DNA from: JAFGHJ01 sp964525555
Lineage (GTDB): Bacteria; Hydrothermota; UBA3072
Direction of reading: 5' to 3'
Assembly: GCA_964525555.1 (NCBI GenBank)
Contig: CAZGHN010000004.1
Span: 62,001-126,000, forward strand
Length of the DNA stretch: 64,000 nucleotides
Shown in pieces: positions 37,206-44,850 of this stretch. The notes under the pieces were generated by a model. The model worked only from the letters and a program-made list of their open reading frames with translations, did not search any database and was not told where the DNA came from. Numbering within the stretch: the first letter of the stretch is position 1; each line of letters opens with the position of its first letter. The position numbers and the translations under genes are program-made.

Positions 37206-37991
37206 TCATTCTTCAAACATATCATCCCCAATACCCTGATTCACTTTTAAATTTTCATATTCTATCGTCATCTTTCCTGTTTTTCCTATTGGGGTAGGAA
37301 TGGTCATATTTATTCTCTTTATTACCCATGCTCCTTTTATATTTTCATATTCCATATCCATCTTAGTCGTTCCGTAATTTGAAAACATTTTTTGTTTGGT
37401 GATGACTGCTCTTTCCATATCAACAGTCATTTCCATCTTTTGGATCATAGGATCTTTGTCTTCAGGAATTACCTCGAGAACAACTTCTTTCGGAGTTTCA
37501 CCTCTTGAAAGTAAATTTTTAATAAATGATTTTTTACCGGAAACTATGGAGACCTTATTTTTCTTTAAAAATTCTCCAAAATCTTGCTGTAAATTCATTC
37601 CCGGAGAAGCAGCTTGTCCCGGCGAAAGCGGAGAAGCGGAAGAACCGGCGGAAAGCGTTTTCTTCCCTTCCGGAGTATCCATAATCATTTTATCCCCGTT
37701 CATAATCATTGTCATTTTCCCGGAAGAAGGTCCTCGACTCATTGTTGAGGGGCTCATCGGCACAGCGGGAGCGTTCATTTCCATCCGCATTTTATCCCTG
37801 CCTTTACTCCACATTTTCATGGTCTGCCGCTGGGTTCCCATATCTCCCATATCGATACTCATTTCAACGTCACATTGCATATCCTGAACCTTGTCTATAT
37901 TATTTTGCAAAGCGGCTATGACATCATCTACTTCATCGGCATAAACTAAAACGCTAACAATTAATAAAGTAATAAAAATTAATTTTTTCAT
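37206..37991 (-). CDS. LolA/outer-membrane lipoprotein-sorting-like periplasmic protein
   Basis: 261 residues with a clear signal peptide (MKKLIFITLLIVSVLVYA). The pattern of beta strands 'QDMQCDVEMSIDMG', 'MKMWSKGRDKMRMEM', 'GDKMIMDTPEGKK' matches the LolA/LolB/YhdV half-barrel family that carries lipoprotein acyl chains, although many such proteins in uncultured phyla are only LolA-like. The methionine-rich segment at about 45-105 (M-x-M repeats) is unusual and could bind metal or lipid. The start has AAGGAGG nine bases upstream. A consensus promoter at 38075-38103 precedes it. Confidence 0.72.
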   Translation of the reverse strand: MKKLIFITLLIVSVLVYADEVDDVIAALQNNIDKVQDMQCDVEMSIDMGDMGTQRQTMKMWSKGRDKMRMEMNAPAVPMSPSTMSRGPSSGKMTMIMNGDKMIMDTPEGKKTLSAGSSASPLSPGQAASPGMNLQQDFGEFLKKNKVSIVSGKKSFIKNLLSRGETPKEVVLEVIPEDKDPMIQKMEMTVDMERAVITKQKMFSNYGTTKMDMEYENIKGAWVIKRINMTIPTPIGKTGKMTIEYENLKVNQGIGDDMFEE

Positions 37992-38074
37992 TATTCCTCC
38001 TTACTTAAAAATTTCAGATTTATAATTTGCAATTTATAATTATACTATTCTCTATAACCTCAATTATATCTATA

Positions 38075-38103
38075 ATTATAATAAATGTCCATCAAAATGT
38101 CAA
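38075..38103 (-). promoter_or_regulatory. Promoter of the LolA-like gene
   Basis: Minus-strand TTGACA (38098-38103), 17-base spacer, TATAAT (38075-38080). The leader is about 75 bases to the ATG at 37991. Confidence 0.82.
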
Positions 38104-38126
38104 ATAACTTTTTTTAGGTTTTCTTC

Positions 38127-38160
38127 ACTATACCCTATACCCTAAATACTATACCCTAAT
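38127..38160 (+). repeat. Family A array ('ctataccct' orientation)
   Basis: 'ctataccctataccctaaatactataccct' between the LolA-like promoter and element G right. Confidence 0.8.
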
Positions 38161-38213
38161 AGTACCTCTCCCCTGTTTCCTATGTATATATGGAACTCTT
38201 AGAACTTCGTCGA

Positions 38214-38330
38214 CGTTTCTGCTAAAAATTTTATAAAATACGATATTAGAAAAATAAAAGACTATTTATTTTCTACGTGTAATATTATAAGTATCTTTTT
38301 TTCTTTGTCAAGGGGGAAATTGATGACTTC
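38214..38330 (-). repeat. Element G, right copy: promoter plus conserved leader
   Basis: Direct repeat of 7776-7892 (about 111 of 117 bases identical by hand count), with weaker similarity to about 38192 and 38342. It holds TTGACA (38306-38311), N16, TATAAT (38284-38289) and the same AU-rich downstream segment. It is followed by a perfect CGTCGACG palindrome at 38209-38216, which is degenerate in the left copy. Confidence 0.8.
38284..38311 (-). promoter_or_regulatory. Consensus sigma-70 promoter inside element G (right)
   Basis: TTGACA-N16-TATAAT on the minus strand. It lies about 200 bases upstream of the LolA-like gene's own promoter, so it may make a separate small RNA or a longer leader. 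Confidence 0.8.
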
Positions 38331-38380
38331 CAATAGCATAGGTTGACTCAATTTAAACATCCCCCTTATCTCCCTTCCAC

Positions 38381-38565
38381 GTAGCTCACTGCTGAGGGCT
38401 CACGGCTCGCAGCTTCTAACCTTGTTTTGGAAGTTTTTAATTTTTGCCGTCAGCTATAGGCTGTAAGCTGTGAGCCTATTATCCTGCGTTCATCTGCGTC
38501 CGAATTTAGGATTTGGGATTTAGGATTTAGTTTTGACTTTGGACTTAGGACATTGGACTTTGGGA
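38381..38565 (+). repeat. Stack of four intergenic repeat families
   Basis: The stack holds 'gctcactgctgagggctcacggctcgc' (38383-38412), 'gccgtcagctataggctgtaagctgtgagcc' (38445-38475), family B (38482-38502) and 'tttaggatttgggatttaggatttag' plus 'gactttggacttaggacattggacttt' (38509-38563). The last pair recurs at 62222-62293. The whole 37992-38570 gap (579 bases) thus contains two promoters and repeats but no gene. Confidence 0.75.
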
Positions 38566-38570
38566 AATTG

Positions 38571-39170
38571 TTATTCCTTAAATTCCTGTCTATCTTCGAG
38601 GGCTCGCGTGAGAGTTAGGTCGTCGGCGAAGTCGATATCGGTTCCGAATGGAATTCCTCTGGCGATACGGGTAATCTTTACCCCTGTGTCTTTTAAGTTT
38701 TCTTCGATATATAAAGCAGTTGCTTCTCCTTCTGTTGTCGGATTTGTCGCGATAATTACCTCTCGGATTTTTTCTTCGTCTACTCTTTTGAGTAGAGAAG
38801 AAATATTTATGTCTTCAGGATAAGTATTATCGAGAGGTGAAAGAAGTCCGCCAAGTACATGATATAATCCTTTAAATGAATTTGAACGTTCGATCGCGAA
38901 TACATCCATTGGTTTTTCGACAACGCATAAAATCGTACTGTCTCTTTCAGGGGAGGTGCAGATATTGCATATGCTCTCGACCGTTATGTTTCCGCATTTG
39001 CTGCAGAATTTTATTTCCTTTGTGACTTTTTCTAAAGATTGAAGAATCTTTTCTCCGACAGTCGGTTTTGTCAGTATATGGAAAGCAATTCTTTCTGCGG
39101 ATTTTTTACCGATTCCTGGTAAGGATTGAAGTGATTGTACAAAACGTAAAAAAGCGCCTGGTGCTTTCAA
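38571..39170 (-). CDS. recR: Recombination mediator RecR
   Basis: Part of the RecFOR pathway that loads RecA onto gapped DNA. The 199-residue length is normal. A helix-hairpin-helix lies at about 10-30 (LQSLPGIGKKSAERIAF); a four-cysteine zinc finger at C56, C59, C68, C71; a Toprim domain from about 80 ('ILCVVEKPMDVFAIE', 'VIIATNPTTEGEATALYI'); and the C-terminal ARGIPFGTDIDFAD motif. It overlaps ybaB by four bases, in the classic dnaX-ybaB-recR order. Confidence 0.97.
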   Translation of the reverse strand: MKAPGAFLRFVQSLQSLPGIGKKSAERIAFHILTKPTVGEKILQSLEKVTKEIKFCSKCGNITVESICNICTSPERDSTILCVVEKPMDVFAIERSNSFKGLYHVLGGLLSPLDNTYPEDINISSLLKRVDEEKIREVIIATNPTTEGEATALYIEENLKDTGVKITRIARGIPFGTDIDFADDLTLTRALEDRQEFKE

Positions 39171-39481
39171 GGTATTAAGTCTTGAATCCCATCTAAAGGC
39201 AAGAATCCGATTGCCTCTTGCATTTTTTCTTGGAACAATGTTTTTGTTTTTTCCTTGGTCATGTTAATTGCCGAGATTATCAAATCTTCAAGTAATTGTT
39301 TATCGCTCCCGTTAAAAAGTTCATCTTCGATTTCCAATTTTAGTATATCTCCGTAACCGTTTGCTTCCACCTTTACCATTCCGCCACCGCTTTCGCTTGT
39401 AACTCTTTCTTTTTTTAGTTCTTCCTTCATTTCTTCGACTTTTTGTTTTAAATTTCCAATATCAAATAAATTCTTCAGCAT
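39167..39481 (-). CDS. ybaB: Nucleoid-associated protein, YbaB/EbfC family
   Basis: A 104-residue DNA-binding dimer that coats the nucleoid. The family core is 'GGGMVKVEANGYGDILKLEIE' (GGGMVKVEANGYGD, then KLEI) and 'LEDLIISAINMTKEK'. It overlaps the dnaX end by 20 bases and recR by four, so translation is coupled. Confidence 0.94.
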   Translation of the reverse strand: MLKNLFDIGNLKQKVEEMKEELKKERVTSESGGGMVKVEANGYGDILKLEIEDELFNGSDKQLLEDLIISAINMTKEKTKTLFQEKMQEAIGFLPLDGIQDLIP

Positions 39482-40979
39482 TAAATATCTCCTTTACTTT
39501 TGAGACCATAGAATTGTCACGCAATCTGGTTTCTGCTTTTTGCTGGTATGTTATTATTTCAATCTCTACGTCTCTTCCGATTGTATCTTTTATAGCACCT
39601 TTTAAAAAATGAATATCTTCATCAAGATGATTCTTATGTTTAGATGGTACTTTTATTTTCAGTATATTATCTTCAAAAGAAATCGGTTCCACATCCTTTA
39701 AAAATGCTTTAAGGAAATTTTTCCCCACCGTGCCGTTTATTTTTTCCATTATTGCTTCCCAGAGTTCCTTTTCGTTCTTTATATCGGTATTTTTTTTGTC
39801 TTTTGATATTTCTTCTTTCTTGACTTGTTTCTGTTCTTTTGTTTTTTCTAAAGAAACGCTGTCTTCAGATATTTCTTTTATTAAGGTGTTTATGTCACGC
39901 AGAGCAGGAATTCTCGACATTCGAAGCATTGCAAGTTCAAGGTAGACAGGAGAATGAGGAAGTAATCTTATATCTTTTTCCAAGTCTACCGATAAATTTA
40001 GCGTGGCCGTTATGAACTCTGTTGAAATGTCCTTGGAAACCTCTTTAAGACTTTCAATTGAGTTGACGGCGGTTATATCATCGATTTCGAGTTTGCATAG
40101 CAGAAGACTACGGAGAAATTTGAGCCAACCTGAGGTAAATTCTCGCAGGTCGTATCCCTTTTTGGCTATTTCTTCAACACTATCGATGATTTCTGTTTCT
40201 TTCGAATTTTTAATACCGTTGAACAGCTTTAAGTATATACTATTACCTATAAATCCAAATACTTCCCGGACATCTTCCTCATCAATCTTACCCTCTCCGT
40301 ATGATATCAACTGTTCAAGCATTCCTTCTGCATCTCTTATAGCTCCTTCTGCTCTTGCGGCTATAAGAGATAGTGCTTCATCTGTTGCCTTTACTTTTTC
40401 GGATTTTACTAATTCTTTTAATTTTTCGAAAATTTCCTGATTGCTTAAAATTCTAAAATCAAATCTCTGGCATCTGGACATAACCGTTTTCGGAACCTTC
40501 TGAGGTTCTGTGGTGGCAAATATAAAAATTACATGAGAAGGCGGTTCTTCGAGAGTTTTGAGTAAAGCATTGAAAGCTTCTTTTGTCAGCATATGGACTT
40601 CGTCTATAATATATACTTTAAAAGCGGATTGTACCGGGGTATAAGATACAGCTTCTCTTAAGGCTCGTATTTCGTCTATTCCCCTGTTGGATGCACCGTC
40701 TATTTCCATAACATCGACCGAGTTGCAATTGGTGACAGCCTTACAATTTTCGCATTCATTACAGGGGTTTTCAACTATGCCCTTTTTGCAGTTGACAGCT
40801 TTTGCCAAGATACGAGCAACAGATGTTTTCCCGACTCCTCTGGGTCCCGAGAAAAGGTAAGAATGTCCCACTCTTCCTTTCTTGAGTGCGGACATAAGGG
40901 TTTTCGTTACATGGGATTGCCCCAGTACTTCATCAAAATTTTGTGGTCTATATTTCCGTGTTAAAACTAAATATTTCAT
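39462..40979 (-). CDS. dnaX: DNA polymerase III subunit tau/gamma
   Basis: Clamp-loader ATPase. 505 residues: Walker A GPRGVGKT at 45-52, a zinc-binding cysteine set at C64, C73, C76, C79, Walker B/DExH 'VYIIDEVHML' at about 121, sensor 1 'FIFATTEPQKVP', and the clamp-loader domain III to about 360. A lysine/glutamate-rich linker and a short tau-like C-terminus follow. There is no obvious slippery A-run typical of programmed gamma frameshifting, but the tail is AT-rich, so this is not excluded. There is no good Shine-Dalgarno sequence; the gene starts 11 bases after the SRP RNA and must share its transcript. Confidence 0.97.
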   Translation of the reverse strand: MKYLVLTRKYRPQNFDEVLGQSHVTKTLMSALKKGRVGHSYLFSGPRGVGKTSVARILAKAVNCKKGIVENPCNECENCKAVTNCNSVDVMEIDGASNRGIDEIRALREAVSYTPVQSAFKVYIIDEVHMLTKEAFNALLKTLEEPPSHVIFIFATTEPQKVPKTVMSRCQRFDFRILSNQEIFEKLKELVKSEKVKATDEALSLIAARAEGAIRDAEGMLEQLISYGEGKIDEEDVREVFGFIGNSIYLKLFNGIKNSKETEIIDSVEEIAKKGYDLREFTSGWLKFLRSLLLCKLEIDDITAVNSIESLKEVSKDISTEFITATLNLSVDLEKDIRLLPHSPVYLELAMLRMSRIPALRDINTLIKEISEDSVSLEKTKEQKQVKKEEISKDKKNTDIKNEKELWEAIMEKINGTVGKNFLKAFLKDVEPISFEDNILKIKVPSKHKNHLDEDIHFLKGAIKDTIGRDVEIEIITYQQKAETRLRDNSMVSKVKEIFNAEEFI

Positions 40980-40989
40980 AATTTTTTAT

Positions 40990-41265
40990 ATCAGCCGCAC
41001 GACTTGTTTTGCCTATGAATTTTAACCGGTGCTTCTTTAAGAAAAAGCTCCATTCAGGTTTTCCTTCATCAGGGGATAAGACTTCTTACCGCTGCTTCCT
41101 TCCGGATCTGACGGGGTTCAAAGCTACCCTCTATAAAGGGCCCAAACTTCATCGCTATCTTAAGAAGCCCATAGTAAAAGAACATAAACTCATTCAAGCC
41201 AATAGCCCTGCTATAGCGGATTACAGGTATAGGGGAACCGCTAGCTCCCCGCTATGTGCGACTGA
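40990..41265 (-). ncRNA. ffs: Signal recognition particle RNA (long form with Alu domain)
   Basis: The minus strand carries the invariant Ffh-binding hairpin TCAGATCCGGAAGGAAGCAGC at 41091-41111 (GGAA tetraloop). The Alu-type 5' domain 'GCGGGGAGCTAGCGG..CCCTATACC.GTAATCCGCTATAGCAGGG' (41215-41255) resembles the Bacillus/Thermotoga long SRP RNA. The ends CAGTCGCAC (41264-41256) and GTGCGGCTG (41000-40992) pair over nine bases, which sets the limits at about 276 nt. Placement directly before dnaX is a widespread arrangement. A reading frame across it (41009-41278, plus) is spurious. Confidence 0.93.
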
Positions 41266-41271
41266 TTTCCT

Positions 41272-41300
41272 ATATTAGTGAGTGATAACAAAGAAGTCAA
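41272..41300 (-). promoter_or_regulatory. Promoter of ffs-dnaX-ybaB-recR
   Basis: Minus-strand TTGACT (41295-41300), 17-base spacer, TAATAT (41272-41277), start about seven bases before the RNA. Confidence 0.8.
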
Positions 41301-41309
41301 CCCCCGTTT

Positions 41310-41482
41310 TAAGCACAGCCACACATCATCCCAGGCTATTAGCCTTTCGCCATTTGCTTTTTGCTTTGGATTTATTTGTATTAAATAGATTTTGTGATTT
41401 TATAACAAGAATATCAGTAAGATTAAGAGTTTTTGTTATGGTTTTTAGCTAATAGCCAAAAGCTAAAAGCCAAGAGCTATTT
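41310..41482 (+). repeat. 'agctaatagccaaaagctaaaagcc' repeats
   Basis: Degenerate units 'ctattagcctttcgccatttgctttttgct' (41330-41366) and 'agctaatagccaaaagctaaaagccaagagct' (41447-41479). The latter sits at the 3' end of the OmpA-like gene. Related to the tract at 3231-3262. Confidence 0.65.
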
Positions 41483-41486
41483 TTAA

Positions 41487-42350
41487 CTAGCGTATCGTTA
41501 TATCGATTCTATCCGTTCTTGTTTCCCCTATCGATTCGTATCCTATTACGCTCGTTATTGCTTTTTCCGGTAGTATTATTCTATCTAAAAGAAAATTGGC
41601 AATTTTCTTTGTTCGTTCCATCGCCAGATCCTCATTTTGAGAATATACTATAACTCTAAGATGTCTTTTGATGTCTTTTCTCACATAATCTGCAGCCTCT
41701 TCCAGCAGGTCTTTACCAGATTCGGTAATGTGTGAGGAATTGTTATCGAATACAAGTCTTCCGTCAAGACGGACCACGGATAGAATTTCTTCTTTCCAGT
41801 AGAGACCAGGGATTCGTATTTTTTTACCGAGCTGGAAAGAGGATTTGTCTTCATTATCTATTGTTCTTATGTAATAAGAGTAGTTTTTCCCCAGGTCAAT
41901 CATATCTTTCTTTGAGTCTTTTCCGTCCCATTCTAATGCTTTTGGGGGATTTCCCATACCTGCAAAAGTTCGAAATATCCCTCCAGTCTCATCTGTTATT
42001 GCCAATTCCCATTGTTTTACATTCCTTTCAAAGGGGATGTTTGATATAACTATAGGTAGTGTTAGAATTTTACCAAACCAGGGTTTTCTTATCTGTTTGC
42101 TGGCCAATACCGGTAATGGAGTAGAGGTTATTTCGGAATGGACTTGTAATTCCATATCGTAAATATATGAACCCTGCTTTCCGTAAGGTTGAATTACTTC
42201 AAAAATATCATAATTGAGTTCTGCCGGAGGTTTTTTCTCTTCTATCTTTCCAAGGTATTTGCCCTTTATTATTTCTTTTGAAATCTCTTCCTGGGAGAAT
42301 CCAGCGATACTGATCGTTAATAAAAATAAGACATTAAATAATTTTTTCAT
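41487..42350 (-). CDS. Exported protein with FlgD-like Ig and OmpA-like C-terminal domain
   Basis: 287 residues with signal peptide (to about 19). The middle (about 100-165) has an FlgD-like Ig pattern 'VKQWELAITDETGGIFRTF.G....P..LEWDGKDSKK...LGKNYSYYIRTID'. The end (about 195-287) is an OmpA-like peptidoglycan-binding fold (VRLDGRLVFDNNSSHITESGKDLL ... SQNEDLAMERTKKIANFLL...), with some of the usual NGHTD residues altered. Start GGAG upstream. It follows tonB by two bases in the same operon, so it probably anchors the envelope complex to peptidoglycan. Confidence 0.78.
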   Translation of the reverse strand: MKKLFNVLFLLTISIAGFSQEEISKEIIKGKYLGKIEEKKPPAELNYDIFEVIQPYGKQGSYIYDMELQVHSEITSTPLPVLASKQIRKPWFGKILTLPIVISNIPFERNVKQWELAITDETGGIFRTFAGMGNPPKALEWDGKDSKKDMIDLGKNYSYYIRTIDNEDKSSFQLGKKIRIPGLYWKEEILSVVRLDGRLVFDNNSSHITESGKDLLEEAADYVRKDIKRHLRVIVYSQNEDLAMERTKKIANFLLDRIILPEKAITSVIGYESIGETRTDRIDITIR

Positions 42351-42352
42351 TT

Positions 42353-43303
42353 TTACTCCAAAACAAAGTTAAAGGTAATGATTCCTGTTTGTATGATTCC
42401 CGAGCCTTTGAGAGCTGCAAATTTCCACTGTCTAACACTATTTATCACCACTCTATCCCATGACCCGAAACCTGAGGTTCTGACTACGAAGACGTTTTCC
42501 TTGACCGTTCCATCGGGATTTACGCCAATCTGTACACTTACAGTTGCGGTTAATCCTCTTTTTTGAGCCCATGTCGGATATGGGGTTTTAGGTTTATAAG
42601 TAATTTTCCTGGAAGAAAGAGGCCCTGAGATTGTTATTTTTGTGGCTGATTTTGAAGGAGCTTTTACAATTTTTGCTTCCTCTTTAGCGGATGTTTCAGC
42701 AGCCATCTTTTTTAAGTCCTTTGTCGGAACCTTTTCCAGGTCAACGGATCCGCTTCCTCCCGGAGAGGAGAGAACGCCGATTTTTGAATCGGGGCTGTAA
42801 TTTTTCTTATCGCTGATTTTTATAGAAGGTTTGTTTATTATATCTTCGGTGCTGGTTTGTCGCTCTCCTGATGCTACTCGCAAAATTTCACTTGAGCCGC
42901 CAACTGGTCCTTCCAGTTTTTCGAATTTGTCCAGATCGATACCCTTTGCCTGAGTGCGGTCTAACTGTTTTTGATCGATTTCGATTCCTTTCTTGCTAAT
43001 CCCAGGGACAGGAGGCAGAGCTTCGATTATTTTCTCTATCTCATTTTCATCTATTTTTTTTATTCCGTCGTCTTTATGTGTGATTTTATCTTTTATTGCC
43101 TTAAAAATGCTCTTTTGAGGCGGTGAGGGTCTGACCGAGGGAGCTAACGTCTGGTCAATAAATTCAATGTTGTCAATCCTGCTGATGATGTCGCTTGTTC
43201 TTTTTGCTTCGTTGAAATAAAATACGCCAACATGAAATATTAGTGAAAATATCATCGTGGCTTTTATCTTTTTGTCAAAAAATCCTTCAGAATAATCTTT
43301 CAT
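42353..43303 (-). CDS. tonB: TonB-like energy-transducing protein
   Basis: 316 residues. A single transmembrane helix near the N-terminus (KATMIFSLIFHVGVFYF, about 12-28), a long hydrophilic lysine/proline-containing linker, and a C-terminal TonB domain (about 245-316: 'PYPTWAQKRGLTATVSVQIGVNPDGTVKENVFVVRTSGFGSWDRVVINSVRQWKF', given here as PYPTWAQKRGL, VNPDGTV, SVRQWKF). It transfers proton-motive force from ExbB/ExbD to outer-membrane partners. The ExbD genes lie directly upstream with 3-bp spacing. Confidence 0.87.
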   Translation of the reverse strand: MKDYSEGFFDKKIKATMIFSLIFHVGVFYFNEAKRTSDIISRIDNIEFIDQTLAPSVRPSPPQKSIFKAIKDKITHKDDGIKKIDENEIEKIIEALPPVPGISKKGIEIDQKQLDRTQAKGIDLDKFEKLEGPVGGSSEILRVASGERQTSTEDIINKPSIKISDKKNYSPDSKIGVLSSPGGSGSVDLEKVPTKDLKKMAAETSAKEEAKIVKAPSKSATKITISGPLSSRKITYKPKTPYPTWAQKRGLTATVSVQIGVNPDGTVKENVFVVRTSGFGSWDRVVINSVRQWKFAALKGSGIIQTGIITFNFVLE

Positions 43304-43306
43304 TTT

Positions 43307-43717
43307 TTACTTCTGTATTGTTGCTATAGAAATACTGCGTGCTCCGAGTTTTTTTGCGAGAGCTATTATATTCATAACCGTTCCGGTTTCGAGTTCCCTA
43401 TCCGATCTGATTAATACGAGATCCTCGGGGTTCTTTCTTATCGTTGACTTGAGAATTGTAGCTAATTGTGCGGTACTAACTAATTCATTGTTTATAGAAA
43501 TTTCGTTTTCCGAAGTGATTGTTATCGTAATGTTTCTTTCTGTAGGAGGTTCAATAGTGGCTGCGACCGGTAGATTAACGTGGAGTCTGGAAGAAAGTAT
43601 GATGACAGGAGTTAGAACCATGAGCGTTATCAGTATTGTGAAACTTACATCCGCAAGAGGAGTTATCATTATTTCCGCGCTTTTTTCTTCTTCAGAGGTT
43701 ATTCTATTTTTTCTCAT
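43307..43717 (-). CDS. exbD: ExbD/TolR-family protein (second copy)
   Basis: 136 residues with one N-terminal transmembrane helix after 'IMITPLADVSFTILITLMVLTP' (given as MITPLADVSFTILITLMV). The conserved aspartate in the ADVSF segment is the proton-handling residue of the family. The periplasmic domain has 'RNITITITSENEISINNELV' and 'LVLIRSDRELETGTVMNIIALAKK'. It overlaps the first ExbD by four bases. Confidence 0.9.
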   Translation of the reverse strand: MRKNRITSEEEKSAEIMITPLADVSFTILITLMVLTPVIILSSRLHVNLPVAATIEPPTERNITITITSENEISINNELVSTAQLATILKSTIRKNPEDLVLIRSDRELETGTVMNIIALAKKLGARSISIATIQK

Positions 43718-44133
43718 TGTCCTTTTCTCCTTAAAAGAACTAATTTTAGTGCTCCTTTTTGTTTCGATATGTCCATAACTGTTACCACTTCCTGTATTGG
43801 TATCGAAGGATAAGCACTTACTACAACTATTCTGGATACACTACGTCCAAGCAATTCTGCTACGCGATCAGGGAATTCTTCTCTTGTGATTAGTTTGTCG
43901 TTCAAGTAAATCTGATTCTTTGAATTGATATACACGTTTACTTTTAATTCCGTATCGTCAGCAGCCGAACCTCCTTTTACAAGAGTCGGGTTCTTAACAT
44001 TTATTCCGGACATGAAAATTGCAGGGGCAGTCATCATAAAAAATAATACCAGGAGCAAAGCAACGTTTATCATAGGGGTAATGGGTATTTTCCCTACTGA
44101 ATCTTCATAATTTTCAATTACACTCTTTCTCAT
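43714..44133 (-). CDS. exbD: ExbD/TolR-family protein (first copy)
   Basis: 139 residues, same topology as its neighbour: one helix in 'ITPMINVALLLVLFFMMTAP', then a periplasmic domain. In the transmembrane motif the conserved aspartate position reads N (PMINVALLL), so the charged residue used for proton movement is absent here, whereas the second copy keeps it. The pair may therefore be an unequal heterodimer. Confidence 0.86.
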   Translation of the reverse strand: MRKSVIENYEDSVGKIPITPMINVALLLVLFFMMTAPAIFMSGINVKNPTLVKGGSAADDTELKVNVYINSKNQIYLNDKLITREEFPDRVAELLGRSVSRIVVVSAYPSIPIQEVVTVMDISKQKGALKLVLLRRKGQ

Positions 44134-44143
44134 TTATAATTCT

Positions 44144-44794
44144 CTAATCGAGTTTTAGTGTTTCTGCTTTTCCTTTTATGGAATTAGTGTGTAAGAAGGC
44201 CAGAAATTTTCTTGAGTTCGATTCAATCTGTGTGAGCATTACTTTTACTTTATTCATAAAGTAATTGTAGAATATAGCTGCAGGTATGGCTACAATAATT
44301 CCAATAGCAGTGGATACAAGGGCTTCAGCTACGCCTGCCATTACGACTGAAGGTCCACCGGAGCCTGATACGGAAAGATCGTGGAAGGCTCTAATAATAC
44401 CCATGACTGTTCCCAGCAGTCCAAGTAACGGGGAAATAAAGCTTATGGTACTGAGAACGGAGTTTTTTCTTTCCAGGTAACTTTTTGTTTCGATTATTGC
44501 ACCGTCAAGTAAATCGGCAATATCTTCCCTTGGTAAATCCTTATTTTTTATACCAACGTCTAGTATATCCCCTAAAGGATGATTTACGGATTTACAAATG
44601 AAACTTGCTTCTTGTATATTGCCTCTTTTAATCGTGTTTTGTACTCTGTCAAGAAGTGCTTTTTCGTCAATACCTAATCTGCTGTATGACCATAGTCGCT
44701 CCAGTATTACCGCTAACGCTATTACAGAGAAAACCAATAGCAGATCAATAGCCCAACTATTTTTTAAAAGTTGAAGAAAACTTATTCCTGCCAT
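44144..44794 (-). CDS. exbB: ExbB/TolQ-family proton-channel protein
   Basis: 216 residues with three transmembrane segments: one near residues 15-30, and two in 'STISFISPLLGLLGTVMGII' (about 115-135) and 'VSTAIGIIVAIPAAIFYNYF' (about 160-180). The family motif 'LLGLLGTVMGIIRAF' is clear. Forms the inner-membrane motor with the two ExbDs. The start has AAAGGAG upstream. Lies 57 bases after the barrel-TPR gene on the same strand. Confidence 0.94.
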   Translation of the reverse strand: MAGISFLQLLKNSWAIDLLLVFSVIALAVILERLWSYSRLGIDEKALLDRVQNTIKRGNIQEASFICKSVNHPLGDILDVGIKNKDLPREDIADLLDGAIIETKSYLERKNSVLSTISFISPLLGLLGTVMGIIRAFHDLSVSGSGGPSVVMAGVAEALVSTAIGIIVAIPAAIFYNYFMNKVKVMLTQIESNSRKFLAFLHTNSIKGKAETLKLD

Positions 44795-44850
44795 TAAATA
44801 CTCCTTTCGTTTTTATAACCGATTTATTCTTTTAGAGCAGATATCCATTT

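Noticed and set aside
39462..40979. Programmed frameshift producing the gamma subunit
   Set aside because: I could not find a convincing slippery heptamer with downstream structure in the linker region.
41009..41278. 89-residue plus-strand frame
   Set aside because: Lies antisense to the SRP RNA, whose conserved hairpin and paired ends explain the sequence.
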